Assembly (NCBI GenBank): GCA_030762175.1
Contig: CM060841.1
Span: 9,949,501-10,013,500, forward strand
DNA from: Metallyticus violacea
Lineage: Eukaryota > Arthropoda > Insecta > Mantodea > Metallyticidae
Reading direction: 5' to 3'
DNA: 64,000 nt
Each line of letters starts with the position of its first letter. The stretch's first letter is position 1. A program made the position numbers and the translations under genes. Positions 12,088 to 23,035 of the stretch are shown here, in pieces. The notes below the pieces were generated by a model. That model was not told the origin of the DNA, made no database searches, and saw nothing but the letters and a program-made list of their open reading frames with translations.

Positions 12088-13363
12088 TACGAGGGTAGGT
12101 CCATAATTTCCAGCCCAAACATTTTCTAGGCATGTTAAAGACAAACACTATATTTCACTTTTCAATATAGTTATCCTTCCTTGCAATGCACTTCTCACAT
12201 CATTGAATTAACATTTCAATCCCTTCCCATAAAATAGTCGGAAGTTGTATACAAAATGGGCATAAACAGCATCCATCACATCTTCGTCACACTTAAATTT
12301 CCTTTCTCGAAGGTTCTTCTTGAGTTCTGAGAAGAGGAAATAGTCCCTGGGAGTTGAGCTGTAGGGTTGATAGTCGATATCCCTGAAGCCACATTTCTTC
12401 ACAACTCCCTATGCAACAAGAGCTGTGTCCAAAGGCAGGCTCATTGTCGTGAAGAAGGTGCACATCACCACTCAGATTTCCTCGCCTTTTCTCTTTGATG
12501 GAAGCACGTAGTCTGTGCAGTAGGCCAGCATAGTACTCCCCATTTACTGTGGTGTTCCTCTCCTTGAAGTCAATGAAGAGTATTCCTTCACAATCCCAAA
12601 AGATTGTGGCCATGATCTTCTTGGTTCACTGAGTGACCTTGGTCTTTAGAGGCGGTACTTCGCCAAGTTTTCGCCACTGCATTGATTCTCTTTTGGACAA
12701 CGTATCATAGTAGAGGACCATAGTTTCATCTCCTGTAACAATGGTTTGTAGAACTTCTCTCTCGTTATCACGGCAGAGCTCCAAAAATGCCTGACAACAG
12801 ATGACTCGTTGCTGCTTTTGGACTGAGGAAAGAAGTCTAGGCACCCATCTTGCACTAACCTTATTCGTGTTTAAAAGTTCATGAATAATTCGAAGGAATA
12901 TTGTTTTAGAAAGACCCGGCCTTGCTGTTATTTCTGTAACTTTGAACCGCTCCTTCCACAAGAGCGATGTTTTCAGGACTGAGCATCTCCAAGGGCCGAC
13001 CTGCAGGCTCTTGTCTTCCATGCTTTCTCGACCCATTCGAAAAAGTTTGGTCCATTCTTTTACGGTAGAATATGAGGGGGATGCTTCTCCACGTACACTG
13101 TCCAATCGCTGTTTAATTTCATTTGGAGTAAGTCCTTGTTTTGTGAAAAACTTAATAACAGCTCGATACTCCATTTTGAACATGTCACAATGTTCCACAC
13201 ATAGCCTTCTTTATGCAACTATATGTGAACAACTGAACACAGCGGAGCGGAAGTTACAGCTGCAATTATTTGCTTAACAGATAAGATGTAACACCAGATA
13301 AGGCTTTTGTGAAGGCGATAAATCTTATCGGCGAGGCGGGAAACTTATGTACCTATGCTCGTA
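12088..13363 (-). mobile_element. Mariner element, family 1 copy 1 (both ends present)
   Basis: A 1.28-kb mariner transposon in minus orientation. Its ends are inverted repeats: the left end reads 'TACGAGGGTAGGTCCATAAT' and the right end, reverse-complemented, 'TACGAGCATAGGTACATAAG'. The match continues into 'TTTCCxGCC'. Both ends start at a TA dinucleotide, the expected Tc1/mariner target duplication. The length matches the usual 1.3 kb for the family. The transposase inside is broken (see 12150-13198), so the copy is non-autonomous. Of the five copies of this family here, this one is the least disrupted in overall structure. Confidence 0.93.
12150..13198 (-). pseudogene. Mariner transposase pseudogene (family 1 copy 1)
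   Basis: Cut-and-paste transposase remnant (D34D mariner type). In reading order: an N-terminal helix-turn-helix region (MEYRAVIKFFTKQGLTPNEI, then 'SPSYSTVKEWTKLFRMGRES'), the second helix-turn-helix ('TARPGLSKTIFLRIIHELL'), the family motif WVPRLL, the first catalytic Asp in 'TIVTGDETMVLYYD', the second in 'LLHDNEP', and a damaged third region 'PRDYFLFSELKK', where 'SPDLAPSDYFLF' is expected. An in-frame TGA interrupts it at 12626-12628, where other copies have Ser (KVTQS). The frame then shifts after HDNEP, and a third frame carries the C-terminal part. No functional enzyme can be made. The chosen start is the Met at 13198, matched in position by other copies. Confidence 0.93.
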
Positions 13364-13896
13364 ATTCCCATATTCTCAAACTGAGATTCTAAATCCTGTG
13401 TAAAGGAGAACCATTCAGCCTTCTTGAAATTCCATCTATTTCTAGTGTTGCTATGATGAGTTGGGCATTTTTTTGCCCTGGCTATTAAATGTAGCAACTA
13501 TAATACGATGACCTGAACCAAGATAATAGATCATTTCTCTATCGGCATCTGTCAGGGTCGAACATTTGGACGTGTGCTCTGCATTAAATGGTTTTAATTG
13601 TATTGTTGAAAAATACTTCAGAGCTTGTATACTAATGGCATAAATACTAAACTGTATGTGAAATGAAATAAATAAATAAATGGAATATTAACATTTATTT
13701 ATTTTAAAAATATATTACTAAGAAATAACGCCGTGTAGGTTGTTTAATGATTATTAAAATTACTTTTAAAAATGTATGCTGCTGAGAAATTGTCATTGAA
13801 TCGTGGGCAACAACACCGAAACGACCTATAATCTGTGTACAAAACTGGCATCACAACATAAGGCTACTCGACGTCGACAAGAAACAGCTTAAAAAT
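13364..13896. other. No gene recognised; possible LTR remnant
   Basis: This lies directly upstream of two primer-binding-site-like motifs, so if those are real it is where an LTR would be. I see no second copy of it in the window to prove an LTR. Confidence 0.25.
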
Positions 13897-13966
13897 TGGT
13901 GCCCAACCTGGGACACGTAGCCGGAGCCTAATAAACAAATTCATAATTTGGCGCCCAACGTGGAGC
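13897..13966 (+). promoter_or_regulatory. Two tRNA-Lys primer-binding-site-like motifs
   Basis: TGGCGCCCAACGTGGAGC at 13949-13966 matches 17 of 18 bases of the complement of an insect tRNA-Lys(CUU) 3' end including CCA (family knowledge recalled, not searched). A second, weaker copy, TGGTGCCCAACCTGGGAC, is at 13897-13914 (15 of 18). Such sites sit just after the 5' LTR of Ty3/gypsy-type and related retroelements, where the tRNA primes minus-strand synthesis. No gag or pol follows, so at most this is a leader fragment. Confidence 0.4.
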
Positions 13967-15089
13967 CAACAACAACATAACGTTATACTACTAAAATTAC
14001 AACTTTTCGGGTTGTTATGTCAAGGTAGATGTTGCATTTTATGGCTACTTCTTTCGCTAACTTCTTCGGTAAGCATCACCAGTGGAGTTGAACTGGCGTA
14101 GTTCCGATGGCGAATGCAAAGTTATGAGAAAGGGTCACCCTCAGTACCTACATAAACTCCATCACGTATTGGCTCTTTCTTTAACCTTGTCAGTTCCACA
14201 TTTCTACTGATGATGCTGAATGAAACAGATAGCGAAAGCTTTGGTCCAAAATGCAGCACCTACCACAGTGTAACAGCCGACAAGTTGTAAATTTAGTAAT
14301 ATTAACGCCGGTCATAAAAAAACTTAAAAGTCTTATGCATTTTATTACATAAAATATTCACAATGTCTTAATACCTGAAAGTGTAATTAGTAATTAACAT
14401 AAGAGAACAGCAGGTAAATAACACTGTAAGTCGCATTTTTTAAATGTGATATATAGGGCATATATACTGAAATTCGTTTGAAAATGCAAAGGAAGTAGAC
14501 TTTCAATTTTACAACTTCAGATATAAAATAGGTTGTGCCGAGGAGATTCATTCTATCACAGTGTATATATGCAGTAGGGACAGCTTGTGTCGGCACGATG
14601 CCGCTTATATTGCCACAGCTATTAAATGCGGAAATTACGATTTCATTAATTAAAACGTTAATTATAAGGAAATGTTTTTCTTTTCAAAATGAAATGTCAG
14701 TGTTTGTCACTGAAATAAAAAGTAATTTTTAGAACCCCACATTAATTAAGTTGGATAAATTATTTTACTTTAATTTTTTATTTTCCTTTTTATTTATGGT
14801 TTCTGATTGATGGTCAACCACTTTAATGCATTATTCTTAACACTGTATGTTTTCTCCTAAATCCGTACTGTGTGTTTAGCTGAGAAAGTTTAACTTTTCT
14901 GAATTTTACTAGAATACAAAAAAGATTAGGTTATGGAGGTGGCCAGCTTAGCTTAGTTTTATAAATATCGTAAAAGACTTATCTCTGAAAACCGTTATAT
15001 TGTGTTTTGCGCACTTTACAGTAGTTTTACCGATAATAGAAATTGGGGGATGGAGAGAAGAAAATTTATTGTAAAGAGATGTGAATGTG
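13967..15089. other. No gene recognised
   Basis: AT-rich DNA downstream of the primer-site-like motifs. I looked for gag or pol motifs on both strands and saw none. Confidence 0.4.
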
Positions 15090-15115
15090 TTTTTTTTTTT
15101 TTTTTTTTTTTTTTT
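15090..15115. repeat. T26 homopolymer
   Basis: Uninterrupted T run. No SINE or LINE body adjoins it, so it is not demonstrably a retroposon tail. Confidence 0.9.
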
Positions 15116-15203
15116 CCCCAAAATTACTAAATCCAGAAGCATTCAATACACCATTACCACCTCGAGTTGTTTTACCATACAAGAACAGCGTAGCATAACG
15201 TGA

Positions 15204-15241
<38 letters not shown>
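15204..15241. repeat. (AAT)n microsatellite
   Basis: About 12 AAT units preceded by 'gtgaa'. Confidence 0.95.
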
Positions 15242-15242
<1 letters not shown>

Positions 15243-15779
15243 GAAGAACGAATCATCGGATTTGGCATCAATAACAAATATTATTCAGTGGAACGCTTTT
15301 CGCTGTTTTTAACATTTTCCAGTAGTGAAAAAGCATGGGTTTGAACTTTTAGAGTCATTTGGTCAGATAAGTTCATAGGATTTCAATTCAGCATTACATT
15401 TTGTATTTCAATAGTAACCTTGCAACCAAAATAATTATGCGCGGCGTTTAATTCACAGGAGCGGGTATTGCCAACATAATCATCAACCGCCACCAAACCT
15501 GTGGTAAACTTTAGCGTCAATATTAAATATAATAAAGTAAATGCTTACATTCGACAATAATTAGTATTTTAGGATTTTGGTGACTTTTAATTTACTAAAA
15601 ACTAGCAATAAATGTTCTCGGTTAGTTTTCATTTATGCCATCTCTTTATTTGTGCAGAGCCATCTGGAGTAGCACACAGACATAAACCCAATTTCTTGAC
15701 ATGCGCACTCAGAATTCGATCCCGCAAAATGCTCCAGCTCTCCCTACTGTAAGTACGGGGTGAACGATCCTTCACAACC
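15242..15779. other. No gene recognised
   Basis: AT-rich DNA between the microsatellite and the deleted DUF4817-type transposon. Nothing shared with other parts of the window. Confidence 0.4.
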
Positions 15780-16450
15780 GGTTTCGCGGCTTGCGGCCGG
15801 TCGACGAGGCTGTGTCGACGGTGCGGGTGACAGGAAGTCCGCAGTAAAAATAGTGCGGTTTGTCGCGTAAATTATTTCTTACATACATAGCATAAATACT
15901 GAAAATGAAATTACTCACGTATATTAAGCAAGGAGATGCTGGAACTGCCTCCCTTCGCTGTTCAAGCATTTCTGACACCTTCTTAGGAAATTGCTCATTA
16001 CACTCAGCAGCTCCCTCTGAGAAATGGCAGCAATTTCTTGACCACTGTTAGTTTTAGGTTCATCTAAAGTGTGTGGATTTTTCGCACACTTTCTCTTTTA
16101 ATGTCTCCCAGAGATAAAGAACACTTCCCGTTTCACGAAATGTATTTACTAATCGACGAATCGCACTCTTATTATGAATGTGACCATCAGGAAATACTTC
16201 TTGAAATATTCTCCACAGCATGCGCTGATTCTGTACGCACGTATGAATCATACATGAATACTCTTTGGGGGATAGAATACTTGTATTGCTCCATTTCACT
16301 TGATACACTTTCACCGAATACACTGTATTGCGTCGCCTAACAAACACGTGCTATTTGTGCCAGATTGAAGCCTCCCGCAGTGGAGGGGAAATATGCTCCT
16401 TGCCTCTGCCGACAAGGACATGGCATTGCCGGTCGGTCCCGCGGTTGCGT
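15780..16450 (-). mobile_element. Internally deleted DUF4817-type mariner-like element
   Basis: A minus-strand remnant of a Tc1/mariner-superfamily transposon whose N-terminal DNA-binding part has been joined directly to its C-terminal tail. Transposase-derived sequence runs from about 16350 down to about 15925. The outer limits are judged from weak similarity between 'aaccggtttcgcgg' (15777 onward) and the reverse complement of 'tcggtcccgcggttgc' (16433-16448), which may be eroded terminal repeats. About 0.9 kb of the usual coding region is missing. Confidence 0.6.
15925..16347 (-). pseudogene. Transposase with N-terminus fused to C-terminus (DUF4817 type)
   Basis: The N-terminal helix-turn-helix region is readable as 'FPDGHIHNKSAIRRLVNTFRETGSVL', split here as FPDGHIHNKS and AIRRLVNTFRETGSVL. 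It resembles the DUF4817 domain of arthropod transposases. It is followed at once by 'YLWETLKEKV', which in full-length relatives (compare FYLWGTLKDVVY at about 25230) lies just after the third catalytic Asp. The next frame continues 'KNPHTLDEPKTN', 'EIAAISQRELLSVMSNF' and the terminal 'CLNSEGRQFQHLL' with a stop, the expected C-terminus. All three catalytic acidic residues are therefore gone. A frameshift separates the KEKV part from the tail. Confidence 0.7.
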
Positions 16451-17094
16451 CAAACATTGTTCACCGAGTACCTCCTAGCCTTATCATTTCCTAGGGAATA
16501 CATATCAACTTTAGTCCTCAGGGAAATAATATTCTACGTTTACTCATTACTGTCATCAATGATAACATTTGCTTGTTGTCTTTGTTGACCTAACTATAAG
16601 AATTTATTGCTGCTGAACCAAATAAAAAGCATCTAAAACACCTGAAAGTAAGAAAATTTGAGCCATGAGTCAATAAATCTGAGCCCCCCCCCCTTTTTGC
16701 CTCTTAGTGCCGCTATATAAAGCTTGCAGATTCTCAAGACTTTTTGTAGCTCTAAAGGTATTAAGTTCTTTGCAAATCTACCACAAACTAATAATGACTG
16801 ATTTTTGTAATTAAGAAAACCTAGATCTAAAAGAATTATCAATCTACTCACAAAATGAACTTAGGGACCTCTTTATATTCAAAACAAATTTTAAAAAAGC
16901 ATCTATAATTGTTAATCATTTGTAGCTTAAAATTCTTAGAATGCATTTTAGTTTAAAAAAAGTACGCAAGAAATAGAAAATAAATAACTCATGCATCGTC
17001 GGTGCAAATATCACAGCTATAAAATCACGGTTTATTTGTAACTTAGAATAATATTTATTTTTAAATCTGTACGCAACAAAGAGAAAATAAATAA
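16451..17094. other. No gene recognised
   Basis: AT-rich DNA with a C12 run at about 16684-16695. No motif in the short open frames. Confidence 0.4.
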
Positions 17095-17161
17095 GTTAGG
17101 TTTAGGTTAGGTTCATAAATCTATGACACGGGATTCACGGCTTTACTTCCTTTCCGGAGGA
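17095..17161. repeat. Short TTAGG-like run next to a SINE A scrap
   Basis: GTTAGGTTTAGGTTAGG (17095-17111) gives three TTAGG/TTTAGG units, the arthropod telomere motif, too few to mean more than chance or a repair insertion. Immediately after it, 17118-17161 matches about 45 bp of the SINE A body in minus orientation ('gacacgggattcacggcttt'). Confidence 0.4.
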
Positions 17162-18717
17162 TAAATGTTATAGTATTGTTATTATCATGTTCTTGTTGTT
17201 TAAAACCCCCCGTTTCATCGATGTTTTTATAGTACTGGCATTTATATTTATGTTTAAAGAAATTTAAGTAACTTGGTTAAAAATTCAATATCTAAAGTGA
17301 ATTTCTTATAATTTGAACTGGCTTTTGCTTGCGATCATCACTTAGTTATGTTTTAGTTATAGTCGCCACATTTTTCTGTTAATTACCAGAGAATTTTGGA
17401 GCGTTATTAAGTATTACTCCTAGCACCATAGACTTTTTGTCTTACATGCATACTTTACGTGTGTGTATTGGTATCAATGAAACGATCTTACATCTGAAGA
17501 AGAGTTTATCACTGTTGTTGATGGGCTTTTCTTTGACCTGCTGATAGTTAACGAGGGCTTTGAACTGTGTTACATTAGGTATCATTAAATGGTGACAATA
17601 GGTACAAGCACAAACAATAGAAATCACAAGATATAAACGAAGTAAATCACAAGAACACTTAGGTACCGGGTGCAATGTTTAGTGTTTTTATGTTGCCACA
17701 TTGGTAGGCACACATCATCTCCAATTGTTGTGGCCGAATATAGCATACTCAGTGTTCTGCAAAGCTAATACACCGCAATTTACTTTTCTGTATCATTTAA
17801 AGATGGTATAAACTTTGTCTTGTTTATATTATTATAACTATGAATAGTAAATACCAAACGTGCATTAATGAAGCTAAGTTCTAGCTATAATTTCCTTCTA
17901 AATTTTCGGTGTGCGGCGCAAATTATACCTACATACAGGAATAGTGTGTATGGTGTATGACGTTTTAGTTCAGCTTTGTTCACCATAAGAAATCGTATTG
18001 TTTGTTACACGTTATCATAATATTTATTAACTTATAGCTTTAAATACCACCTGGTGAAAAATAAGTGTTTTTGGGAAAGAGTTGGTAGCAGTGACAATGA
18101 CAATGACAAGCTACCGAGCATCGAAATAGCGGAATTCGAACAAAATGGCAGATAGGAATAATTATTTTATTGAAAACCCAACAACACATGACACAGTGCG
18201 GTCAGCAATTTGAGAAGACACCTCCAAGAAAGAAATGATGTTAGCTTGGAAAACTAACCGCCTCGAGCCGCTAGACAGTCACCAGATTCAACGCATGTTC
18301 TCAAGTCGCTGAACAGCCATCTTGTAAACCAACAAAAACGGTGATCATAACTCCGAACACCACGTACAACAAAGCGCCATTACATGACGAAGCACTTAAA
18401 GGCGAGACCATGTCGACCTTCTTTCACTTAGTGATGGCAAAATGAACAACGTAGCGAAGCATGTGCCGTATTAATTTCACTAATTCCAATGTTATTCTTG
18501 ATGACATGCCTTATTAAGCGACGAGTGTGCAATTTTCTCAGCAATCGCGAGCAATATGAGATTTGGAGCAAAGGGGAATTTGCACTTCTCATTGGAGTTG
18601 GAACACAATTGACCGTATTACATTGTGGATAAATGTTGATTAATAGCCGAGTAACTGAAAAAAGAGTACGGTTGCAACAGGGGGATGTACCCGCTCATTT
18701 TGCATTACCTACTGCTT
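17162..18717. other. No gene recognised
   Basis: 1.5 kb of AT-rich DNA. The minus-strand frame at 17442-17675 (77 codons) has Cys/His residues but no spacing typical of a zinc finger. Confidence 0.4.
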
Positions 18718-18977
18718 TTGATTGATTTATTTACGGACGCTCTTTCACATCTGAGGTCATCAGCGTCCCATTCTATTCAGGGCATGAAACGGCCGACAAT
18801 TTTTGCTCAGAGGCCTCTCTTTCAAGCTTGAGGTTCTTTTTCGTGCCGTAAATGCATGACACGGGACCCACGGTTTTACTTCCCTTCCGAAGGAAGTCAT
18901 ACTTAGGATTTTTACGCTCGAAAAAATCCATCGATCCTGGCCGGGTTCGAACCCATGGTATCGTTACCATGACCGAC
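18718..18977 (-). mobile_element. SINE A copy, minus strand, head damaged
   Basis: The body is complete on the minus strand ('gggcatgaaacggcc' region, 'cttccgaaggaag' region, 'gatcctggccgggttcgaaccc'). Between the B box and the 5' end the head is shortened to 'atggtatcgttaccatgaccgac', a local deletion and rearrangement of 'gcttgcctcctaaacccaag'. The tail is reduced to a few AT bases. Confidence 0.85.
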
Positions 18978-19395
18978 TCTGTACAGAGATAAAGGTGGAG
19001 CTGACACAGACCATGCCTGTATCAGAGTAATTAATGAGATGTGTGCCTAAAGTAAAGTAAAAAATCCTGTAGAGAATACAGAACGAGTTTTTATCAAATA
19101 CACTGTTATAACAAGGTGAAAGTTTTAAGCTAAACGGACGTATCAATACTGGAACTCAGAGAGTTTTATTTGTCTAATTATTTCTCTGTAACTTGTTTCT
19201 GTATCCTTCCTGTCCATCGAGTACGTTTCTTGCTTTGCACTTCGCCCTTGTTTTTTTTTTTTGTTTTTTTTTTTTATACTTTCTCTGCTCTTAACCTTCT
19301 ATCCTTCCTTTTTTTTCATTCATCCGAGAAACTTTTCCCATTCATCCCAAGAAAATAACGTTGCATTAAGCCACCCTGCTACCTTAGTCTACTGC
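18978..19395. other. No gene recognised
   Basis: AT-rich, with T-runs at 19251-19274 and a pyrimidine bias. No motif in the short open frames. Confidence 0.4.
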
Positions 19396-20410
19396 TCTCT
19401 TTCTTTCCCCTCACACAGTTATACAGCCGAAACCTCGTAGCCCATTTCTTCCTTTTTCTTTAAGTTTTCGCTACCGCGCGGATGCCATTTTCTTTCTTTC
19501 ATTTTACTTTAAACTCTTTCCCAGAATTGTTTGGCGACGGAGAGAAAGAAAGGTTGAAATGGTGGGAGAGAGTCCGTGGTAAACTGTCCCAAGATTTCGT
19601 CTTCTGCGTCATCCCGCAATTTCTGCCACTATTGTATTAAGAGCGGCGCAAAAGCTTGGCGTCCCCACTCTCGCAAAAAGGAAGCACCAGTAGCCTTTCC
19701 ACATGGCCCCACATTCCACCCTCCCCCGCCATGGGAGCAGGGGGAGTTGCAAACTTTTGTTCTAGATATCCCCAACGCCTCCGAGACTAGAAAATTATAT
19801 AAAATATCGCCGTCTCTGTGACGTCGGCGGTGAACGCTTTGCGACCGTTCCTTCTGGGTCCGTTTGTCTCATCTTTATCAGAAAGAAGAAATATTCACCC
19901 TCCCCAGGTTTAAGTGCCGTCGCTTGCGTTAAACTGTAACTTTTCTTGAGTGATAACCAGAAAATGTATTACCGTCCCTGCTACAGAGAAGTGATTTCTT
20001 TGGATGATTGAGGGCACGAGTTGAAAAGATAGCGAGGAAAGTCTTTTGGTGCGCGGAAGAGAAGAAAGAAAAAGAAAAACAACTGACAAACTCGTTGGAA
20101 GGTCGCAAGGAGAGTTGTCGATGGTATGGTAGTATATACTTTGAGGGAAAGGAGGAAGTCTCTTCACGGAGTGAAATATGCCCCCGGGGAAAGAACTGGG
20201 GTGCGTTTAGTCGCTACGTTCGATTCAATCAAGTGTCTCCTCCTGGTCCTGCTCCTTGAACCGGAAACGGATGGTGAAGTGAGCGAATAGAAGGAGGGAG
20301 CAGGAGTAGTCTCTCGTGCTTCTTTCCCAGCAATAGGAAAGTTTAGGAGGAAGACGGGGGTTGGGGAAAAGAAATAAAGCACAGAACGGGAAAATATCTG
20401 AAGTCAATCT
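19396..20410 (+). promoter_or_regulatory. GC-richer patch with TATA and CRE-like motifs (tentative)
   Basis: About 1 kb noticeably richer in GC and CpG than its surroundings and free of recognised repeats. Within it TATATAAAAT (19796-19805) is followed 14 bases on by TGACGTCGG (19819-19827), and GC-rich sequence continues downstream. This layout could be a core promoter, but I see no open frame or splice pattern that would identify a transcript. It could equally be an unrecognised repeat. Confidence 0.2.
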
Positions 20411-20450
20411 CTTCTAAAAGTACTTCGAACAACGAAAAAAATACATTTAA

Positions 20451-20466
20451 ATAAAACATGTTTTAT
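20451..20466. repeat. 16-bp perfect palindrome
   Basis: ATAAAACATGTTTTAT is self-complementary across all 16 bases. Palindromes of this length turn up in AT-rich DNA by chance. Confidence 0.9.
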
Positions 20467-20714
20467 GAATTTTGATTGTACATTCAACCCAGCACCCGCT
20501 GAAATGGTTGTTTACACTGTCCATAGTAGTTATGGATATTTCTGTTACATACATGTTCGAAACTTTCTGATTTTAAGTAACAATGCCTGACTACATTAAT
20601 AGTAATTGGCTTGGATTATTATTTCCAATATTTCAATGTTAAAACTCCACATAAAACATTAAAGATACCGTGTATTATTATGAAATGACAGACTATCGGC
20701 AAGGAGAGGGAAAC

Positions 20715-20990
20715 TTTTTTTTTTTAGTACTGTTTAACGCCCGTTTTTACTACTGAAGCACCACAGGCGGTGGGCATTGATGATACATGAGATGAAATGA
20801 AATATTAGGAAAGGATTTTTTTTAAGGAAGGAAACGTTCCAGGCCTAAGTTTAGGGTACCTCCCCGACATTTGCCAGGTATGAGGACTGAGGAAAACCTG
20901 GAAAAAACCTCAGTCAGGTCCTGGTGGGATTCGAACCCCAGATCTACCGTTCACGAGTTAACGACCGTGGCCGAACTCGTGGCAGTAAGA
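20715..20990 (-). mobile_element. SINE B copy, minus strand
   Basis: Starts with the T-run of the reversed A-tail and holds the full family B body ('accacaggcggtgggcattg', 'ggaaacgttccaggcctaag', 'tacctccccgacatttgcc', 'ggattcgaaccccagatc'). The head is rearranged ('cacgagttaacgaccgtggc'). The flanks look like a worn target-site duplication: 'ggcaaggagagggaaact' on the left against 'ggcagtaagagagaaact' on the right. Confidence 0.88.
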
Positions 20991-22984
20991 GAGAAACTGC
21001 GAACAAGGAATAGAATACTTAGAAGAGTTGTGCAAGCAAGCAGCTAAGTACCATTATTATTGCTTTAAAAAGTATAAAAAAGGACATTATTAAAAGAAAA
21101 AGTGCTGAAAGCTTTGGTTCCAAATTATAGTGATTTGGATATCGGATTAAGCACAGGAAAGTATTATTTCATGGCTTCACTGAATTCTAATGCTTTAGGA
21201 GTTCGTTAAAATAAAAGATGTTCCCAAATGCTCAAACAATGGCAAAGAACACGATTTTTCCTTGTATTTTTTAAATAGAGGAAAAGTCTATTGTTCGAAA
21301 CTCTGTCAGCTAAAATACTGTTTAAACAAAATGACCAAAGGATTTTTTAAAAATCTGCTTAATTCCAAACACTGTCACTGCAATCGTAATACTAGATCAC
21401 ACTTTGGCATTGCTAGGCAATTTAAGGAATGTGAGATATGCTCAAAACTGTTGCTATGCTATCGCGAAAGAAAGTTATGAAAATATACAAGCTCTCTGCA
21501 GCCTTTTGTTTCAAGTTTGATTCGTTCGTTGTTCACGACAGGAACTCAGATTTCTGCCTAAATTTTCTTATTGGTCTTTGGGGCTATGATCATTTCAGTT
21601 CCTTTCTGATGGCAAAAATAATTGCAATATTTCAGTTGGCTTCCATTTTTTTCACGACTGTAAATAACACATTTCACGGTTTTGCTTTCTCTCTTTCAGT
21701 CTTATTGATTTTATCATTTGATTGGTGCCTTGTTTACTTAAAATACCTACAATCATGAGCAATAACAAATGCAATTATTAAACGTGAGGAAAGAGAAAAC
21801 AAAATGGAAACATTCAAACTTCAACAAAGCAAGCGAAAGGGAAAGCTGGGCAGAAAGGTTCTGAACTGAACTAAAGATCTGAGAAATGCTTAAGTCATAT
21901 GCTGTCTTAAAATTTTAGAAATGTTGAAACTATGCTAATTCATTGAAAAACAAAAAGATTAGCAATTTCCTAAAGTAAACAATTGTCATATTCTATCATT
22001 TCCAGTTACTCATGTCGTGTTCATTCATTATGATTAGCAATATTATTCCGAATTTATCATATCGAAGGGTAGATTTGGTTTTTATTACAACCTTCCTACG
22101 CTTCATGTGCTCTTGTTTTGTGCGTAAGAATCTAAGACAAGTCTTTGAAAAGGACAACGAAAAATTTAAGTGTAATTGCCGAAACCATTTTTAGATAAAT
22201 AACTAACTATCAAATGTTTGCAAGACATATTCATTCTCTCTGTTACGAAACAAGCGACGATTTTTCTTGTAAAGCATGTGTAAGGTCAAGTAAGTTGCTT
22301 TTTGAATTTATGTAATGAAGGGTTTGCTTTTAAGTTTCTAAAATCCTTTCCAGGCTACGTCTGTGTTATAAATGGTTAAGATATCGTACGCTCAATAAAC
22401 ATACCCTACTAGTTTAGAAGTTGGTAGCACTGTTTGCTCCCTTATTCCGGATGTTTCCATTCGCTAAATGTTTAAACAAGTGAAGGAAGTGTTTGGAAAC
22501 TTCAGATGAAGATCTGGCGAAAATTGTCCGGAAATTTGGATTTAGCTACGGAGTTAGTTGCACTAGATGCAGTCAAATATCTTCTTGCGCAGAACGATTT
22601 ACGATTATTAATATATCATAAATGCCTCAGACATTTAACTGTAAAAATAGGTGGACGGAAATTCAGCTGTCCAGTGTTTTGTCCCAGATATTAAAGAAGC
22701 AGAATCGCTTCAGCTGTTGCATCTAACTCGAGTTTTTTTTTCTTTTTCCTTTCAAATAAAAGAACTAAATAATTAAATCAACATCATGTCTAACAGTAGT
22801 GTTTGCGATTCTCAGTGGGCCCGGGTTTGACTTCCGGTTGTGATAGTTTTCTAACAGCTATTTTATGTGTTTTTCATTTATTTGTGTGCATGCCTCGGAT
22901 AAATAGATCCCAAAGTTCATAAACTTACTCGACCAATAAAATGTAGATTCCGGGTTTGTAGGTCATGGTCCAATCGATGAGTTA
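20991..22984. other. No gene recognised; one B-box-like site
   Basis: 2 kb of AT-rich DNA. Open frames at 21262-21480 and 21438-21758 have no recognisable domain. At 22817-22840 'cgggtttgacttccgg' resembles a decayed tRNA B box, perhaps the last trace of a SINE. Confidence 0.4.
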
Positions 22985-23035
22985 TCATCTGACGTTTCGC
23001 TCTTGACTCCGTCGTGCATCTTCAAGGGTGGTGAG
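22985..23035 (-). ncRNA. Hammerhead-ribozyme-like motif (degenerate)
   Basis: On the minus strand the order is 'UUGAAGA' (23019-23025) followed by about 20 bases and then 'CGAAACGUC' (22991-22999). This is the arrangement of the hammerhead core CUGANGA...GAAAC...UH found in the terminal repeats of Penelope-like retroelements, where 'CUGAAGAUG...CGAAACGUC' is usual. Here the first core C is U, the intervening stem II would be short and imperfect (GAC/GUC around GGA), and I could not fold a convincing stem I. It is most likely a dead relic of a Penelope-like terminal region (about 22.93-23.17 kb). Confidence 0.35.

Noticed and set aside
17095..17111. Interstitial telomere (TTAGG)n
   Set aside because: Only about three imperfect units. 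Too short to distinguish from chance in AT-rich DNA.
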